A stretch of DNA of 64,000 nucleotides from Sandaracinobacter neustonicus (GCF_006385875.1 NZ_VFSU01000030.1:124001-188000), one strand, 5' to 3'; shown: positions 37,718-47,370, numbered from the stretch's first letter. Made by a program: numbers and translations. The notes: generated by a model from the sequence alone, not told the origin.

Positions 37718-38625
37718 TGGCGCTGGACACCCGCCCCCTCGCTCTCCCCACGCCGCGCGGCAAGCTGACGGCGCATGCGCCGCTGGCACCGCTGGTCTGG
37801 TTCAAATCCGGCGGGGCGGCGCAATGGCTGTTCGAGCCGAAGGATGCCGACGATCTGGCGGCGTTCCTCAGCGATCTGGACCCGGCGATGCCGGTGATGG
37901 CGCTGGGGCTGGGCTCCAACATGATCGTGCGCGATGGCGGCGTGCCGGGCGTGGTGGTGCGGCTGGGCAAGGCGTTCGGCGCGGTGGAACGGGTGGATGC
38001 CACCACGCTGACGGCGGGCGGCGGCGCTTCGGGCATCGCGGTGTCGTCTGCGGCGCGCGATGCGGGCGTGGCGGGATTGGAGTTTCTCCGCGGCATTCCC
38101 GGCACGGTGGGCGGCTTTGTGCGGATGAACGGCGGCGCTTATGGCCGCGAGGTGGCGGACATATTGGTTTCCGCCGATGTGTTGTTGCGCGATGGCCAGC
38201 GGGTGACGCTGCCGGTGGCGGCGCTGGGCTATACCTATCGCCATTCCGAACTGCCCGAAGGTGCGATCGTGATTTCCGCGACGCTGAAGGGGCAGCCGGG
38301 CGATCCGGCGGCGATTCAGGCGGAGATGGATCGCATCGCCGAGGCGCGCGAAAGCAGCCAGCCGCTGCGCACGAAAACCGGAGGCTCCACCTTCAAGAAC
38401 CCCCCCGGCCACAAGGCATGGCAGCTGGTGGACGAAGCCGGCTGCCGGGGGCTGATGCTGGGCGGGGCGCAGGTTTCGGACAAGCACACCAATTTCCTGA
38501 TCAACAGCGGCACCGCGACAAGCGCCGAGATCGAGGCGCTGGGCGAGGAAGTGCGCAAGCGGGTGAAGGCGAAATCCGGCGTGACGCTGGAATGGGAAAT
38601 CCAGCGCGTGGGGATGGCGTTGTGA
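37714..38625 (+). CDS. murB: UDP-N-acetylenolpyruvoylglucosamine reductase
   Basis: A 303-aa FAD enzyme reducing enolpyruvyl-UDP-GlcNAc to UDP-MurNAc. FAD-binding motifs [20 protein letters not shown] and [20 protein letters not shown] are present, as is the C-terminal [20 protein letters not shown]. It is coupled to murC (ATGA) and to the inserted downstream gene (GTGA). Confidence 0.95.
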   Translation: MMALDTRPLALPTPRGKLTAHAPLAPLVWFKSGGAAQWLFEPKDADDLAAFLSDLDPAMPVMALGLGSNMIVRDGGVPGVVVRLGKAFGAVERVDATTLTAGGGASGIAVSSAARDAGVAGLEFLRGIPGTVGGFVRMNGGAYGREVADILVSADVLLRDGQRVTLPVAALGYTYRHSELPEGAIVISATLKGQPGDPAAIQAEMDRIAEARESSQPLRTKTGGSTFKNPPGHKAWQLVDEAGCRGLMLGGAQVSDKHTNFLINSGTATSAEIEALGEEVRKRVKAKSGVTLEWEIQRVGMAL

Positions 38626-39113
38626 AGCTTTGGCCGAACAGCTTCGAGCGCGGGATCATTCAGAACGTGCGTACGCACGGCTGTCAAGTGAACTGCATTT
38701 TTGACCCGGAAGATTCAGATCCCGGATTCGCTTATTCAATAGGCTTCTGGGAAACCGTTCAGCAACCTGAGGTCATTGTGTTCGGACTTTACGGAAAAGT
38801 CATGGCATCGATGGTCGAGGATATGTTTCGCCTATGTAAAGAAGGCCTGAAGCTTTCCGATGGTCTGGCCATCGATGGGTTGTTGGAAGGTCATACCGTT
38901 ATTGCCAGAACGGTTTCACCTGAAAAGATTGTTCCAGAATTCTTCAACTCTGCGATCTGGTATCATCGACGCGTTACCGGCCAGCCGCTTGCTGCCGCAA
39001 TGCAGTTGGTGTGGCCGGGCGTTGCTGACGGCTTGTTTCCGTGGGATGCCGGTTGCGACGAGAATGTTCGCCGTCTTCAGCCAGCACTGTATGCGCGGGA
39101 GTTTGACGCATGA
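38622..39113 (+). CDS. DUF4262-like protein inserted in the dcw cluster
   Basis: A 163-aa soluble protein starting at GTG. The motif FAYSIGFWETVQQPEVIVFG resembles the GxxYSIGL pattern of DUF4262, a family without a known function. It has no obvious link to cell-wall synthesis. Base composition is lower in GC than all flanking mur genes, which points to acquisition. Even so, it overlaps murB by 4 nt and ddl by 4 nt, so it is translated as a full member of the operon. Confidence 0.72.
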   Translation: MKLWPNSFERGIIQNVRTHGCQVNCIFDPEDSDPGFAYSIGFWETVQQPEVIVFGLYGKVMASMVEDMFRLCKEGLKLSDGLAIDGLLEGHTVIARTVSPEKIVPEFFNSAIWYHRRVTGQPLAAAMQLVWPGVADGLFPWDAGCDENVRRLQPALYAREFDA

Positions 39114-40057
39114 GGGTGACTGTCCTCAAGGGCGGCTGGTCTGCCGAGCGCGAAGTGAGCCTCGTTTCCGGCAAGGGCATTGCCGAAGCCGCGCGCACGC
39201 TTGGCCATAGCGTGACCGAACTCGATCTGGGCGCAACCGCCGCCGATGGGGCGAGCTTCCCCGCGCGGTTGCTGGCGACGAAGCCCGATGTCGTGTTCAA
39301 CGCGCTGCACGGCACGCCCGGCGAGGATGGCAGCGTGCAGGGCGTGATGGACCTGATGGGCATCCGCTACACCCACAGCGGCGTCACCACCTCCGCCATC
39401 GCCATCGACAAGGAATTGACGAAGAAGATCCTCGTGCCCGCAGGCGTGAAGATGCCGGGCGGGCGCATCGTGCGATCAGACACGCTGCACGAGCGCGATC
39501 CGCTGCCGCGCCCCTATGTGCTGAAGCCGGTGAACGAAGGCTCGTCTGTGGGCGTGGCCATCGTGACGGACGAGTCCAACTATGGTTCGCCCATTGCCCG
39601 CAGCGCGCCGGGGCCGTGGCAGGATTATCCGGAACTGCTGGCCGAGCCGTTCATCGCGGGCCTGGAACTGACGGTGGCGGTGCTGGATCATTTGCCCACC
39701 GGCATCGGCGAGCCGCTGGCCGTGACCGAGTTGAAGCCCACCACCGGCTTTTACGATTACGAAGCGAAATACACCGACGGCCGCACCCTGCATGTGTGCC
39801 CGGCGGATATCCCGCCGATGGTGACGATCATGGCGCTGGAGCAGGCGGCGCTGGCGCACCGGGCGCTGGGCTGCGTGGGCGTTTCGCGCTCTGATTTCCG
39901 CTATGATCCCGCGCAAGGGCCGGGCGGGCTCTACCTGCTGGAGGTGAACACCCAGCCGGGGATGACGCCTTTGAGCCTTGTGCCGGAACAGGCGCGTGTG
40001 CGCGGCATCAGCTATGAAGCGCTGGTGGGGCGGCTCATTGAAAGGGCGTTGGCATGA
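39110..40057 (+). CDS. ddl: D-alanine--D-alanine ligase
   Basis: A 315-aa ATP-grasp ligase supplying the D-Ala-D-Ala dipeptide used by MurF. Motifs are LKGGWSAEREVSLVSGKGI, NALHGTPGEDGSVQGVMDLM, VLKPVNEGSSVGVAIV and LEVNTQPGMTPLSLVP. It lies at the ddlB position between murB and ftsQ, although separated from murB by the DUF4262-like gene. Confidence 0.96.
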   Translation: MRVTVLKGGWSAEREVSLVSGKGIAEAARTLGHSVTELDLGATAADGASFPARLLATKPDVVFNALHGTPGEDGSVQGVMDLMGIRYTHSGVTTSAIAIDKELTKKILVPAGVKMPGGRIVRSDTLHERDPLPRPYVLKPVNEGSSVGVAIVTDESNYGSPIARSAPGPWQDYPELLAEPFIAGLELTVAVLDHLPTGIGEPLAVTELKPTTGFYDYEAKYTDGRTLHVCPADIPPMVTIMALEQAALAHRALGCVGVSRSDFRYDPAQGPGGLYLLEVNTQPGMTPLSLVPEQARVRGISYEALVGRLIERALA

Positions 40058-41019
40058 GCCGCAAGCCCCGCAAGCAATCGGATCAGCGCAAATCCGCGCC
40101 GCAGTCGGTGGCGATTCCGGTCGCACCGCGCACGGCGTGGCGGTTGATCCTTGGCAGCGTCGGCGCGCTGGGGCTGACGGCGGCTGTTGTGTGGGCAGTG
40201 GCGGCGGGCGTGCCGCGCAGCGCCACCATGGGCATCGCCACGGCGGCGTCCAACGCGGGCTTCACCGTGCGGCAGGTGGAAATCGAGGGGGCTGTGAACC
40301 AGCCCCGCCTCTCCATCTATCGCGAGCTGTTGCAGGGCGGTTCGGATTCCATGCTGCTGGCCGATCTGGACGAGATGCGCGCCCGGCTGATCGCCTTGCC
40401 ATGGGTGAAAGAGGCCGAGATCCAGCGCCGCTGGCCGGACCGGCTGCTGATCAGCATCACCGAACGCAAGCCCGCCGCGCTGTGGCAGTGGAAGGGCCGT
40501 TTGCGCCTGATCGACGCGGAGGGGCAGGTGCTGCCCGCGCCCGATCTGGCGCAGTTCGGTGCGCTGCCGCTGCTGGTGGGCGAACATGCGCGGTTGCAGG
40601 CGCCCGGAATCCTGAAGATCGTCGCCAGCCGCCCGGACCTGTCCGATCAGGTGGAAGCGGCCCTGTGGGTGGGCGACCGGCGCTGGGACGTGCGGATGAA
40701 ATCCGGCGAGACGGTGTCTCTGCCGGAAGGCCCGCAGGCCGAGGCTTCGTGGCTGCGCTTTGCCGATGTGCACAAGCAGACGCCGCTGTTGGGGCGTGGT
40801 TTCGTGCGTTTCGATCTGCGCATTCCCGACAAGATGGTGGTGCGGGTGGAAACCGATCCGGGGCAGACGGTGAAGCCCCGCGCCGCGCCGCCGCCGCCCG
40901 TCGCGCAGGCGCCCGCCACCGTGCAGCCGCAGGCCGCCCAGCCGCAACCCGCGCAGCCGATGCAGACGGCGCGCGCCACCCTTTCACCGCCCCGCCAACC
41001 TCAGGAGGTCGTCATCTGA
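40054..41019 (+). CDS. ftsQ: Cell-division protein FtsQ
   Basis: A 321-aa bitopic divisome protein. A basic cytoplasmic tail and one membrane helix (about residues 30-50) lead into a POTRA domain (FTVRQVEIEGAVNQPRLSIY). The beta domain follows (LPWVKEAEIQRRWPDRLLIS, ERKPAALWQWKGRLRLIDAE). The last 45 residues are Pro, Ala and Gln-rich with QPQ/QPA repeats, an extension absent from E. coli FtsQ. Confidence 0.93.
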   Translation: MSRKPRKQSDQRKSAPQSVAIPVAPRTAWRLILGSVGALGLTAAVVWAVAAGVPRSATMGIATAASNAGFTVRQVEIEGAVNQPRLSIYRELLQGGSDSMLLADLDEMRARLIALPWVKEAEIQRRWPDRLLISITERKPAALWQWKGRLRLIDAEGQVLPAPDLAQFGALPLLVGEHARLQAPGILKIVASRPDLSDQVEAALWVGDRRWDVRMKSGETVSLPEGPQAEASWLRFADVHKQTPLLGRGFVRFDLRIPDKMVVRVETDPGQTVKPRAAPPPPVAQAPATVQPQAAQPQPAQPMQTARATLSPPRQPQEVVI

Positions 41020-42326
41020 TGGCCGTCGCCGTGCTCAACCCCACCCAGTTGCTGAAACCCCGTGCAGAGCGGGTGATCGCCGCCATCGACGTCGGCTCGT
41101 CCAAGGTCGCGGCGCTTGTCGCCATGGCAGACGGGCAGGATCAGCCTCGTGTGATCGGCGCGGGCGTGCGCGCTTCCAACGGGCTGAAGCGCGGGCTGGT
41201 CGCCGATATGGCGAAAACCGAAGCCGCGATCCGCGCCGCGATGATGCAGGCGGAAAAGGCGGCGGGGGTGGAGATCGAGAGCGTCATCGTCAACCTCTCT
41301 GCCGGGGGGCTGGACAGCGACGTGACCTCGGTGGAGATCGATATCGCCGGGCACCGGATTTCCGAAGAGGATATGGGCAGCCTGCTGGCGCAGGGCCGCG
41401 CCCGCATCGACGAGACGATCAGCAAGGCCGGGCGCACCACGCTGCACGCCGAACCCACGCTGTATACGGTGGACGGGCTGGACGGGGTGACCAACCCGCG
41501 CGGCTTCCACGCGAACCGGCTGGCGGTGGACATCCATGTGCTGACGGCGGCGACGCCGCCCTGCCGCAACCTCGACCTTGCCGTGCGCAACGCGCATCTG
41601 GGGGTGGAATCGATCGTCGCTTCGGGCGTCGCCGCGTCTGCCTCCGTGCTGAACGACGAAGAGCGCGAGCTGGGCGTTGCCGTGATCGAAATCGGCGCGG
41701 GCGTGACGACGGTTGCCGTGCATGGCGGCGGTATGCTGGCGGGGCTGGTGTCGCTGCCGATGGGCGCGGGCGACATCACCGCCGATATCGCCGCCAGCTT
41801 CGGCACCCGCCGGGCGGCGGCCGAGCGGCTGAAGACGCTGAACGGCGCGGCCACGGCTTCTCCGCGCGACAATCACGACATGATCGAAGTGCCGCCGCTG
41901 GACCCGGACGACGGGCAGGAAGCGCGCCGCGTGCCCCGCTCCGAACTGATCGCGGTGATCCGCGCCCGGCTGGACCTGATCTTCGGCGAGGCCGATCAGG
42001 CGCTGAAGGATATCGGTTTCACCGGGGCCGCCGGGCGGCAGGTGGTGTTGACGGGCGGTGGCGCGGAGCTGCGCGGAATCGCCGATTTCGCGCAAGGGGC
42101 GCTGGCCCGCAACGTGCGGATTGGCCGCCCGCGCGGGCTGATCGGCCTGCCCGAAGCGCAATCCACCGCCGCCTTCGCCACGCTTGCGGGGTTGATCCTG
42201 CACGGCAGCCAGCCTCGCCTCGATCTCGCCCGCATGGCCGTGCCGCGCCAGCGCGGGAAGCCGGGGCCGGACACGCCACGATCCGGCTGGGGCCGGATTT
42301 TCGACCATTTGAAGCGCCAGATTTGA
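41019..42326 (+). CDS. ftsA: Cell-division protein FtsA
   Basis: A 435-aa actin-like ATPase that tethers FtsZ to the membrane. [16 protein letters not shown] is the phosphate-1 motif, [19 protein letters not shown] the phosphate-2 motif and [20 protein letters not shown] the adenosine motif. The C-terminal end [13 protein letters not shown] is the amphipathic membrane-targeting helix. AGGAGG lies before the ATG, which overlaps the ftsQ stop by one base. Confidence 0.96.
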   Translation: MAVAVLNPTQLLKPRAERVIAAIDVGSSKVAALVAMADGQDQPRVIGAGVRASNGLKRGLVADMAKTEAAIRAAMMQAEKAAGVEIESVIVNLSAGGLDSDVTSVEIDIAGHRISEEDMGSLLAQGRARIDETISKAGRTTLHAEPTLYTVDGLDGVTNPRGFHANRLAVDIHVLTAATPPCRNLDLAVRNAHLGVESIVASGVAASASVLNDEERELGVAVIEIGAGVTTVAVHGGGMLAGLVSLPMGAGDITADIAASFGTRRAAAERLKTLNGAATASPRDNHDMIEVPPLDPDDGQEARRVPRSELIAVIRARLDLIFGEADQALKDIGFTGAAGRQVVLTGGGAELRGIADFAQGALARNVRIGRPRGLIGLPEAQSTAAFATLAGLILHGSQPRLDLARMAVPRQRGKPGPDTPRSGWGRIFDHLKRQI

Positions 42327-42351
42327 ACCAGTCATGCCAGGGAGCCAGCCA

Positions 42352-43944
42352 ATGTCCTTCGATTTCGTGAAACCCAGCCTTGTGGAACTGAAGCCGCGCA
42401 TCAGCGTGATCGGCGTGGGCGGAGCCGGTGGCAACGCCGTCCACAATATGATCGCCGATGGCCTGCAGGGCGTCGATTTCGTTGTCGCCAACACCGATGC
42501 GCAGGCACTGGCGCTGAGCTCTGCGCAGAACCGCATCCAGCTGGGCCTGAAGATCACGCAGGGCCTTGGCGCGGGCGCGCGGCCGGAAATCGGCGCGGCC
42601 GCCGCTGAAGAGGCGCTGGGCGAAATCGATCAGGTGCTGGATGGCGCGCACATGTGCTTCATCACCGCCGGCATGGGCGGCGGCACCGGAACCGGCGCGG
42701 CCCCGGTGGTGGCGCGCGCCGCGCGCGAACGCGGCGTGCTGACGGTGGGCGTGGTGACGAAGCCCTTCGCCTTCGAAGGGCTGAAGCGGATGCGCAGCGC
42801 CGAGGAAGGCATTGCCGAACTGCAGCGCCATGTGGACACGCTGATCGTGATCCCGAACCAGAATCTGTTCCTGATCGCCAACCAGCAGACCACCTTCAAG
42901 CAAGCCTTCGCCATGGCGGACCAGGTGCTGAATCAGGGCGTGCGCGGCATCACAGACCTGATGATGCTGCCCGGCCTCATCAACCTCGATTTCGCCGACG
43001 TGCGCACTGTGATGAGCGAGATGGGCAAGGCGATGATGGGCACCGGCGAAGCCGAAGGCGAGCGCCGCGCCATTGAGGCCGCGGAAAAGGCCATCTCCAA
43101 CCCGCTGCTCGATGAAGTGAGCCTGCGCGGCGCCAAGGCGGTGATCATCAACATCACCGGCGGCGACGATCTGGGCCTGATGGAAGTGGAAGAAGCCGCC
43201 CAGCACATCCGCGAGATGGTGGACCCGGACGCGAACATCATCGTCGGTTCCGCCTTCAACGACGGGCTGAACGGCAAGATGCGCGTCAGCGTTGTCGCCA
43301 CCGGCATCGAAGGCAATCACGCCACGCTTCCGGGCGTTGGCAGCAGCCAGCAACGCTCCGCCGCGACGCAGATGTTCGGCGCGCGGCCGATGATCGTGCC
43401 CGCCGCCGCGCCGGGCGCGGGCGAAATCGATCCGACCCCGCCGAACGGTGGCGGCAACGGCGGCGGTGGCGGCGGCTTCCGCCCGCAGACCTCGCCTGCT
43501 GCAGGGCCGATGGCGGCCGGAATCTTCGGCACCCCGGCGGGCACCTTCCGTCCGGCGGCGGCCGATGAAGCCGAAGCGCCTGTGGCCGAAACCGCCGAGC
43601 CGCTGATGGCAGACGATGCCAGCCTGTCCGACGAGGACATATTGGAGCTGGGCGAGCCGATGCTGGAAGCCGAGCTGGACCTGCCGGAGCCGGAAGCGGC
43701 CCCCGCAGTCGCCGAACTGCCGCTGGCGCAACCCGCGCGCATGGAACTGCCGGAAGCCGAACGCCGCGCCCCCGAGCCGGAGCCGGTGCAACGCCGCCAG
43801 ACGCTGTTCGAGCGGATGATGCACCTCTCGCGCAAGCCGAAGGTGGAAGACGCGCCGGTCGAGACGCTGGCGCCGGAACCGGAAGTGAATGAGGATGAGG
43901 ACGAAACCCGCATCCCGCCGTTCATGCGCCGCCAGAAGAACTGA
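42352..43944 (+). CDS. ftsZ: Cell-division protein FtsZ, long C-terminal linker
   Basis: A 530-aa tubulin-like GTPase forming the division ring. The GTP-binding signature [18 protein letters not shown] and the T7-loop [20 protein letters not shown] are intact. After the core (about residue 325) comes a roughly 190-residue linker with a Gly run ([12 protein letters not shown]) and Glu/Pro/Ala-rich segments. The terminal FtsA-binding peptide is [11 protein letters not shown]. Such long linkers are usual in alphaproteobacteria. The ATG at 42352 has a GGGAG site. Confidence 0.96.
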   Translation: MSFDFVKPSLVELKPRISVIGVGGAGGNAVHNMIADGLQGVDFVVANTDAQALALSSAQNRIQLGLKITQGLGAGARPEIGAAAAEEALGEIDQVLDGAHMCFITAGMGGGTGTGAAPVVARAARERGVLTVGVVTKPFAFEGLKRMRSAEEGIAELQRHVDTLIVIPNQNLFLIANQQTTFKQAFAMADQVLNQGVRGITDLMMLPGLINLDFADVRTVMSEMGKAMMGTGEAEGERRAIEAAEKAISNPLLDEVSLRGAKAVIINITGGDDLGLMEVEEAAQHIREMVDPDANIIVGSAFNDGLNGKMRVSVVATGIEGNHATLPGVGSSQQRSAATQMFGARPMIVPAAAPGAGEIDPTPPNGGGNGGGGGGFRPQTSPAAGPMAAGIFGTPAGTFRPAAADEAEAPVAETAEPLMADDASLSDEDILELGEPMLEAELDLPEPEAAPAVAELPLAQPARMELPEAERRAPEPEPVQRRQTLFERMMHLSRKPKVEDAPVETLAPEPEVNEDEDETRIPPFMRRQKN

Positions 43945-44046
43945 GTATCGGGCCGGGGCTGAGGGGGCCGGTGGTTCCCTTGGCCCCTGCTTGCTCTTGC
44001 CGCGCGGTTGATCTTGGGTCCCGCTTCTTTGCGGCAATGTTGGAGT

Positions 44047-44189
44047 TGCGGGGGCGCTGCCCCCTCAAACTCCCCCGGCAGGGGAATGATTCCCCTGCAC
44101 CCCCGGACGTTTCGTGGTCCCTCCAGTGCGGAGGGTGGGGGCCATCCGCTTGGCGCGAGGTTCGGGGGTTTATTGCCTGCGGCGCTTTG
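44047..44189 (+). repeat. Type II intergenic repeat, copy 1
   Basis: A unit of about 145 bp. It has a GGGGCGCTGCCCC-type palindrome and a GCAGGGGAATGATTCCCCTGC block, then a GGAGGGTGGGGG stretch, CTTGGCGCGAGG, and an end at ATTGCCTGCGGCGCTTTG. Related units lie at 50568-50750 (inverted), 61024-61170 and 63817-63965. The gap from 43945 to 44469 contains only repeats and no gene. Confidence 0.8.
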
Positions 44190-44211
44190 GGGCGTTTCTC
44201 ACCTACCTCTC

Positions 44212-44248
44212 CACCCGTCACCCCGGATCAAGTCCGGGGTGACGGGTG
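44212..44248. repeat. Perfect palindrome between type II and type I repeats
   Basis: Arms of 16 bp (CACCCGTCACCCCGGA / TCCGGGGTGACGGGTG) with a TCAAG loop. The same core sequence forms the larger inverted repeat at 61179-61274. Confidence 0.85.
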
Positions 44249-44254
44249 TGGTTG

Positions 44255-44447
44255 GTGGATCAGGCCCGGCGTTGCTCCCCTCTCTCCAGCTCTCTCCCCA
44301 GCGGGGAGAGAGAGCCTGTTGCGCCGCAGGCAATCGAATCTGATCACCCACACGGCGCTGGAGTTGAGGCGCGACGTGAACTTCGAGGGTGCAGGGAAAT
44401 CATTTCCTTGGCACGGGTGCAGGGCAAAGCCCTGCCCGCCGGAGGCA
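44255..44447 (+). repeat. Type I intergenic repeat, copy 3
   Basis: Full-length, with somewhat more divergence from the other copies than they show to each other (a CTCCCCAGCGGGGAG hairpin and a short insertion in the A core). It ends 22 bp beyond the ybaB stop codon. Confidence 0.88.
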
Positions 44448-44469
44448 AAAAACCTCCCCGTCGAATCCC

Positions 44470-44787
44470 TTACAGCTTGAACCCGGGCGGCAGGGGCAAG
44501 CCCGCTGTCATCTTCTGCATTTCCGCGTGGGCGGCCTGATCGGCGCGGGCCCGGGTGTCGTTGAGGGCGGCGATGAGAAGGTCTTCCGTCATCTCCTTCG
44601 AATCGGCCGTCAGCAGGCTTGGGTCGATGTCGATCGCGATGATGCGGCCTTTGGCGGAGGCTTTCACTTTCACGAGGCCGCCGCCGGAGACGCCTTCGAC
44701 TTCGATCTTGTCGAGGCCTTCCTGCGCCTGCGCCAGCTGGGCTTGCACATTGTTGGCCATTTGCAGGATATCGTCGAGGCTTTTCAT
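44470..44787 (-). CDS. ybaB: YbaB/EbfC nucleoid-associated protein
   Basis: A 105-aa DNA-binding dimer. Features are the N-terminal SLDDILQMANNVQAQLAQAQ, the central VEGVSGGGLVKVKASAKGRI and DLLIAALNDTRARA. It is coupled by a 4-nt overlap to dnaX, the conserved dnaX-ybaB arrangement that links it to replication and repair functions. Confidence 0.93.
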   Translation of the reverse strand: MKSLDDILQMANNVQAQLAQAQEGLDKIEVEGVSGGGLVKVKASAKGRIIAIDIDPSLLTADSKEMTEDLLIAALNDTRARADQAAHAEMQKMTAGLPLPPGFKL

Positions 44788-46418
44788 GCGGTTGCACTCC
44801 TGAGTTGAGGGAGGGCCGGGGCGCGGGGCGGTTTTGGCTCCGTCAGTTCGGCACCGGGGAATTCGGCGAGAAGGGCTTTCACCATCGGGTCTTCGAGGGC
44901 GCGTTCGTGCGCATCGGCTTTTGCCCGTTCCGCGATCATGTAAAGGCTCTCAGCCCCTTCGGCTGCGGCTTCGATACGGACTTCCCAATTCTGGCCAGTC
45001 CATTCGACGAGGCACTTCGTCACGTCCGCCGCGAAGCCGGCCGGAAGATCGCCGAGCTGGCCGAGGATCAGCAGGTCGGGTTGAACGGAGATCGACACCC
45101 TGTCCCGCAGCATCCGGCACAGTTGCGCTTCGCGATTTTCGAACAGGGCAACGATGGATTCGGCATCCTGCGGCAGCGCCGTTGCAGAGGCGACGGGAGC
45201 CGGGGCTGGGGCGGCACGGTCCGCTGCCGGGCGGGATGGCGGGGCGACGGCAGCGCCGGATTCGATCAGTTTCGCGATCCTGTCCGGATCGGGCAGGCCG
45301 GCGGCGTGGACGCAGCGCAGGATGGCCATTTCGGCGGCCTGCTGCGGCTGCGGGGCCTGCCCCGTTTCGGCATGGCCCTTCAGCAGCAGCTGCCACAGCC
45401 GGTGCATGGCCGGGAAAGACAGTTCGGTGGACCAGCGCTGGATCGCCTGCCGGTCTCCCTCGGGCAGGGCCGGGTCTGTGCTGCCCGCCATTTTGCTGCG
45501 CACAATCTGGTGCAGCATATCCAGCAGGCCGGAGATCAGTGCTTGCGGATCGACCCCCGCACCATGCGCCGAATCGACGGCGGCGAGCGCGGCTTGCGGA
45601 TCGGCCTGAAGGATCGCCCCCAGCAGCGCGGCGATGCGACCGCGATCGGCGAGGCCCAGCATATCCCGCACGGCGGCGGCTTCGACGATGCCCGACCCGG
45701 CCTGTGCGATGGCCTGATCGAGGATGGACAGGCCATCGCGCACGCTGCCTTCGGCGGCGCGGGCGATCAGCGCCAGCGCCTCGGGTTCGGCGGCGGCACC
45801 TTCGGCCTCCGCAACTTTGCGGAAATGTTCGGCCAGCAGCTCCACCGGCACGCGCTTCAGATCGAAGCGTTGGCAGCGGCTGAGGATGGTGGCGGGCACC
45901 TTCTGCACTTCCGTCGTCGCGAAGATGAACTTCACATGCGGCGGCGGTTCCTCCAGCGTTTTCAACAGCGCGTTGAACGCGCCCTTCGACAGCATGTGGA
46001 CTTCATCGACGATATAGACCTTGTAGCGCGCCGAGACGGAGGCATAGCGCACGGCCTCGATAATCTCCCGGATATTGTCCACGCCGGTGTTGGAGGCGGC
46101 ATCCATCTCCACCACGTCGATATGCTGGCCCGCCGAAATGGCGACGCAATTGGCGCAGACGCCGCAGGGTTCGATGGTGGGGCCGCCGTTCCCATCCGGG
46201 CCGATGCAGTTCAGCGCCTTGGCGATGATGCGCGCCGTGGAGGTTTTGCCCACGCCGCGCACGCCCGTGAGCAGCCATGCCTGCGCCAGCCGGTTGGTGC
46301 GAATCGCGTTCGCCAGGGTGGTGACGACGGCATCCTGCCCGATCAGCGCGCCGAAATCGGACGGCCGGTATTTCCGGGCCAGCACACGATAGGGGGCGTC
46401 TTCTGGAAACAGGCTCAT
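44784..46418 (-). CDS. dnaX: DNA polymerase III subunits gamma/tau
   Basis: A 544-aa clamp-loader ATPase. RVLARKYRPSDFGALIGQDA opens the protein. Walker A is GVRGVGKTSTARIIAKALN, the zinc module has CGVCANC with an upstream Cys, and Walker B/DEVHMLS and the SRC-type FDLKRVP follow. The C-terminal 150 residues carry the tau-like region with a Pro/Ala linker (PPSRPAADRAAPAPAPVASA). I saw no slippery A-run that would produce a separate gamma form. Confidence 0.95.
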   Translation of the reverse strand: MSLFPEDAPYRVLARKYRPSDFGALIGQDAVVTTLANAIRTNRLAQAWLLTGVRGVGKTSTARIIAKALNCIGPDGNGGPTIEPCGVCANCVAISAGQHIDVVEMDAASNTGVDNIREIIEAVRYASVSARYKVYIVDEVHMLSKGAFNALLKTLEEPPPHVKFIFATTEVQKVPATILSRCQRFDLKRVPVELLAEHFRKVAEAEGAAAEPEALALIARAAEGSVRDGLSILDQAIAQAGSGIVEAAAVRDMLGLADRGRIAALLGAILQADPQAALAAVDSAHGAGVDPQALISGLLDMLHQIVRSKMAGSTDPALPEGDRQAIQRWSTELSFPAMHRLWQLLLKGHAETGQAPQPQQAAEMAILRCVHAAGLPDPDRIAKLIESGAAVAPPSRPAADRAAPAPAPVASATALPQDAESIVALFENREAQLCRMLRDRVSISVQPDLLILGQLGDLPAGFAADVTKCLVEWTGQNWEVRIEAAAEGAESLYMIAERAKADAHERALEDPMVKALLAEFPGAELTEPKPPRAPALPQLRSATA

Positions 46419-46473
46419 GGGCAGAGTGAGTGGCGCGTGCGGGCGCGGATATCAAGTGTGTCGGGCGATCCGG

Positions 46474-46503
46474 TTGCGCTTTCGCTGCAAGATCGCCATA
46501 TGC
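46474..46503 (+). promoter_or_regulatory. Probable promoter of the 4.5S RNA gene
   Basis: TTGCGC at 46474-46479 and ATATGC at 46498-46503, 18 bp apart, place a start about 6 nt later, exactly at the first base of the RNA stem. The interval is divergent from dnaX. Confidence 0.45.
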
Positions 46504-46507
46504 GCGG

Positions 46508-46600
46508 CGGGAGCCGAGGTGGACGTGCCGTTCGCCAACCCGGTCAGGTCCGGAAGGAAGCAGCCGTAACGATTTCCGGCACGGGTCGCTTCGGCTCCCA
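46508..46600 (+). ncRNA. ffs: Signal recognition particle 4.5S RNA
   Basis: The conserved Ffh-binding hairpin is present: GGTCAGGTCCGGAAGGAAGC at about 46542-46561. The ends pair as GGGAGCCGA (46509-46517) with TCGGCTCCC (46591-46599), giving a small bacterial SRP RNA of about 91 nt. It works with Ffh to target membrane proteins. It is divergent from dnaX-ybaB. An SRP RNA gene next to dnaX is also seen in other bacteria. Confidence 0.95.
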
Positions 46601-46629
46601 CTTTGGCGCTTTGGTTGGGCGGTTTTCTC

Positions 46630-46688
46630 GCCTCCGGCGGGGCGGGCTCTGCCCGCCACCCGGCAGGGAAATCATTTCCCTGCACCCT
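46630..46688 (-). repeat. Repeat-A core (isolated, inverted)
   Basis: The core of the type I repeat in minus orientation (GCCTCCGGCGGGGCGGGCTC ... GGGAAATCATTTCCC), between the 4.5S RNA gene and a small unknown gene. Confidence 0.85.
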
Positions 46689-46724
46689 CGAGATTTTCGG
46701 CTCAGAACCCACATCCGGAGTGAT

Positions 46725-46964
46725 TCAGGCCCTTGTGAGGGTCGCGTAAAGCGCGTTCAGGATTTTATCGCCTTCGATTGATCCCGCGATCAGGCAAGGA
46801 TCATCCCATTCGTTTTGGAACGTGAAATGGCAGCAGCCGAAACGATAGCCAGTCGAGGCAGCGTGTCCGCGCTTTTCAGCTTCGCCATAGCCATGGCGGA
46901 TGGCGGCCATGACGGACGGCATGTCGGAGGGTTCGAATTCCACAGAATGATGTCCGTTCGACAT
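46725..46964 (-). CDS. Small hypothetical protein
   Basis: I do not recognise this 79-aa protein (start MSNGHHSVEFEPSDMPSVMA, end ALYATLTRA). It has two adjacent cysteines in FGCCHFTF and a soluble, mixed composition that reads like a genuine protein. No close ribosome-binding sequence is obvious. The GC content is below that of the neighbourhood. It stands alone between repeats and pseudogene debris, so it may itself be a remnant. Confidence 0.45.
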   Translation of the reverse strand: MSNGHHSVEFEPSDMPSVMAAIRHGYGEAEKRGHAASTGYRFGCCHFTFQNEWDDPCLIAGSIEGDKILNALYATLTRA

Positions 46965-47092
46965 CGAGAGTCATGTGACTGCCATTGATTATGGATGCGG
47001 GTCGAGCTTTCGGAGATCAAGGCCGATTTTCCAATGGCGTTGGTTTGCCAGTTGGTATGATTGCCTGCGGCGCAACGCAGTCTCTCTCCCGA

Positions 47093-47370
47093 TTAGAAGG
47101 CAGCTTCGTCGGCCAGCACGGCCTTGTCGTCCCACCAGCTGGAGGGGCTACTGATCAGGAAGGTGGATCGCCCGGCGTGCGCAGCAGGGCGCGCAGCACG
47201 GTGAGGCCGCCCAGCGAGTGGCCAAGGAACATGTCGCGCTTCGGGTTCACGCTCACCAGCCTGGCGACGGCGGCTTGATCTCGGTCTGCAGTGCCTGAAG
47301 GACGGCGTCGCCGCCGCCGGTTTCCGTGCCCGGCGGCAGCGGATAGGCCCCCGGCAATCAGAAAACCCAT
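47093..47370 (-). pseudogene. Decayed alpha/beta-hydrolase (siderophore-esterase-like)
   Basis: Fragments of one protein are spread over three frames. The first reads GTETGGGDAVLQALQTEIKP. The second reads VSVNPKRDMFLGHSLGGLTV and LRALLRTPG, including the GHSLGG nucleophile elbow (about 47206-47224). The third reads STFLISSPSSWWDDKAVLAD. This order matches the predicted-esterase family that includes IroE-like enzymes. At least two frameshifts (near 47262 and 47163), a lost N-terminus and a truncated C-terminus show that it is not functional. Confidence 0.75.

Noticed and set aside
43971-44480. A 169-codon plus-strand frame after ftsZ
   Set aside because: It reads straight through type II, palindrome and type I repeats with no conserved protein pattern.
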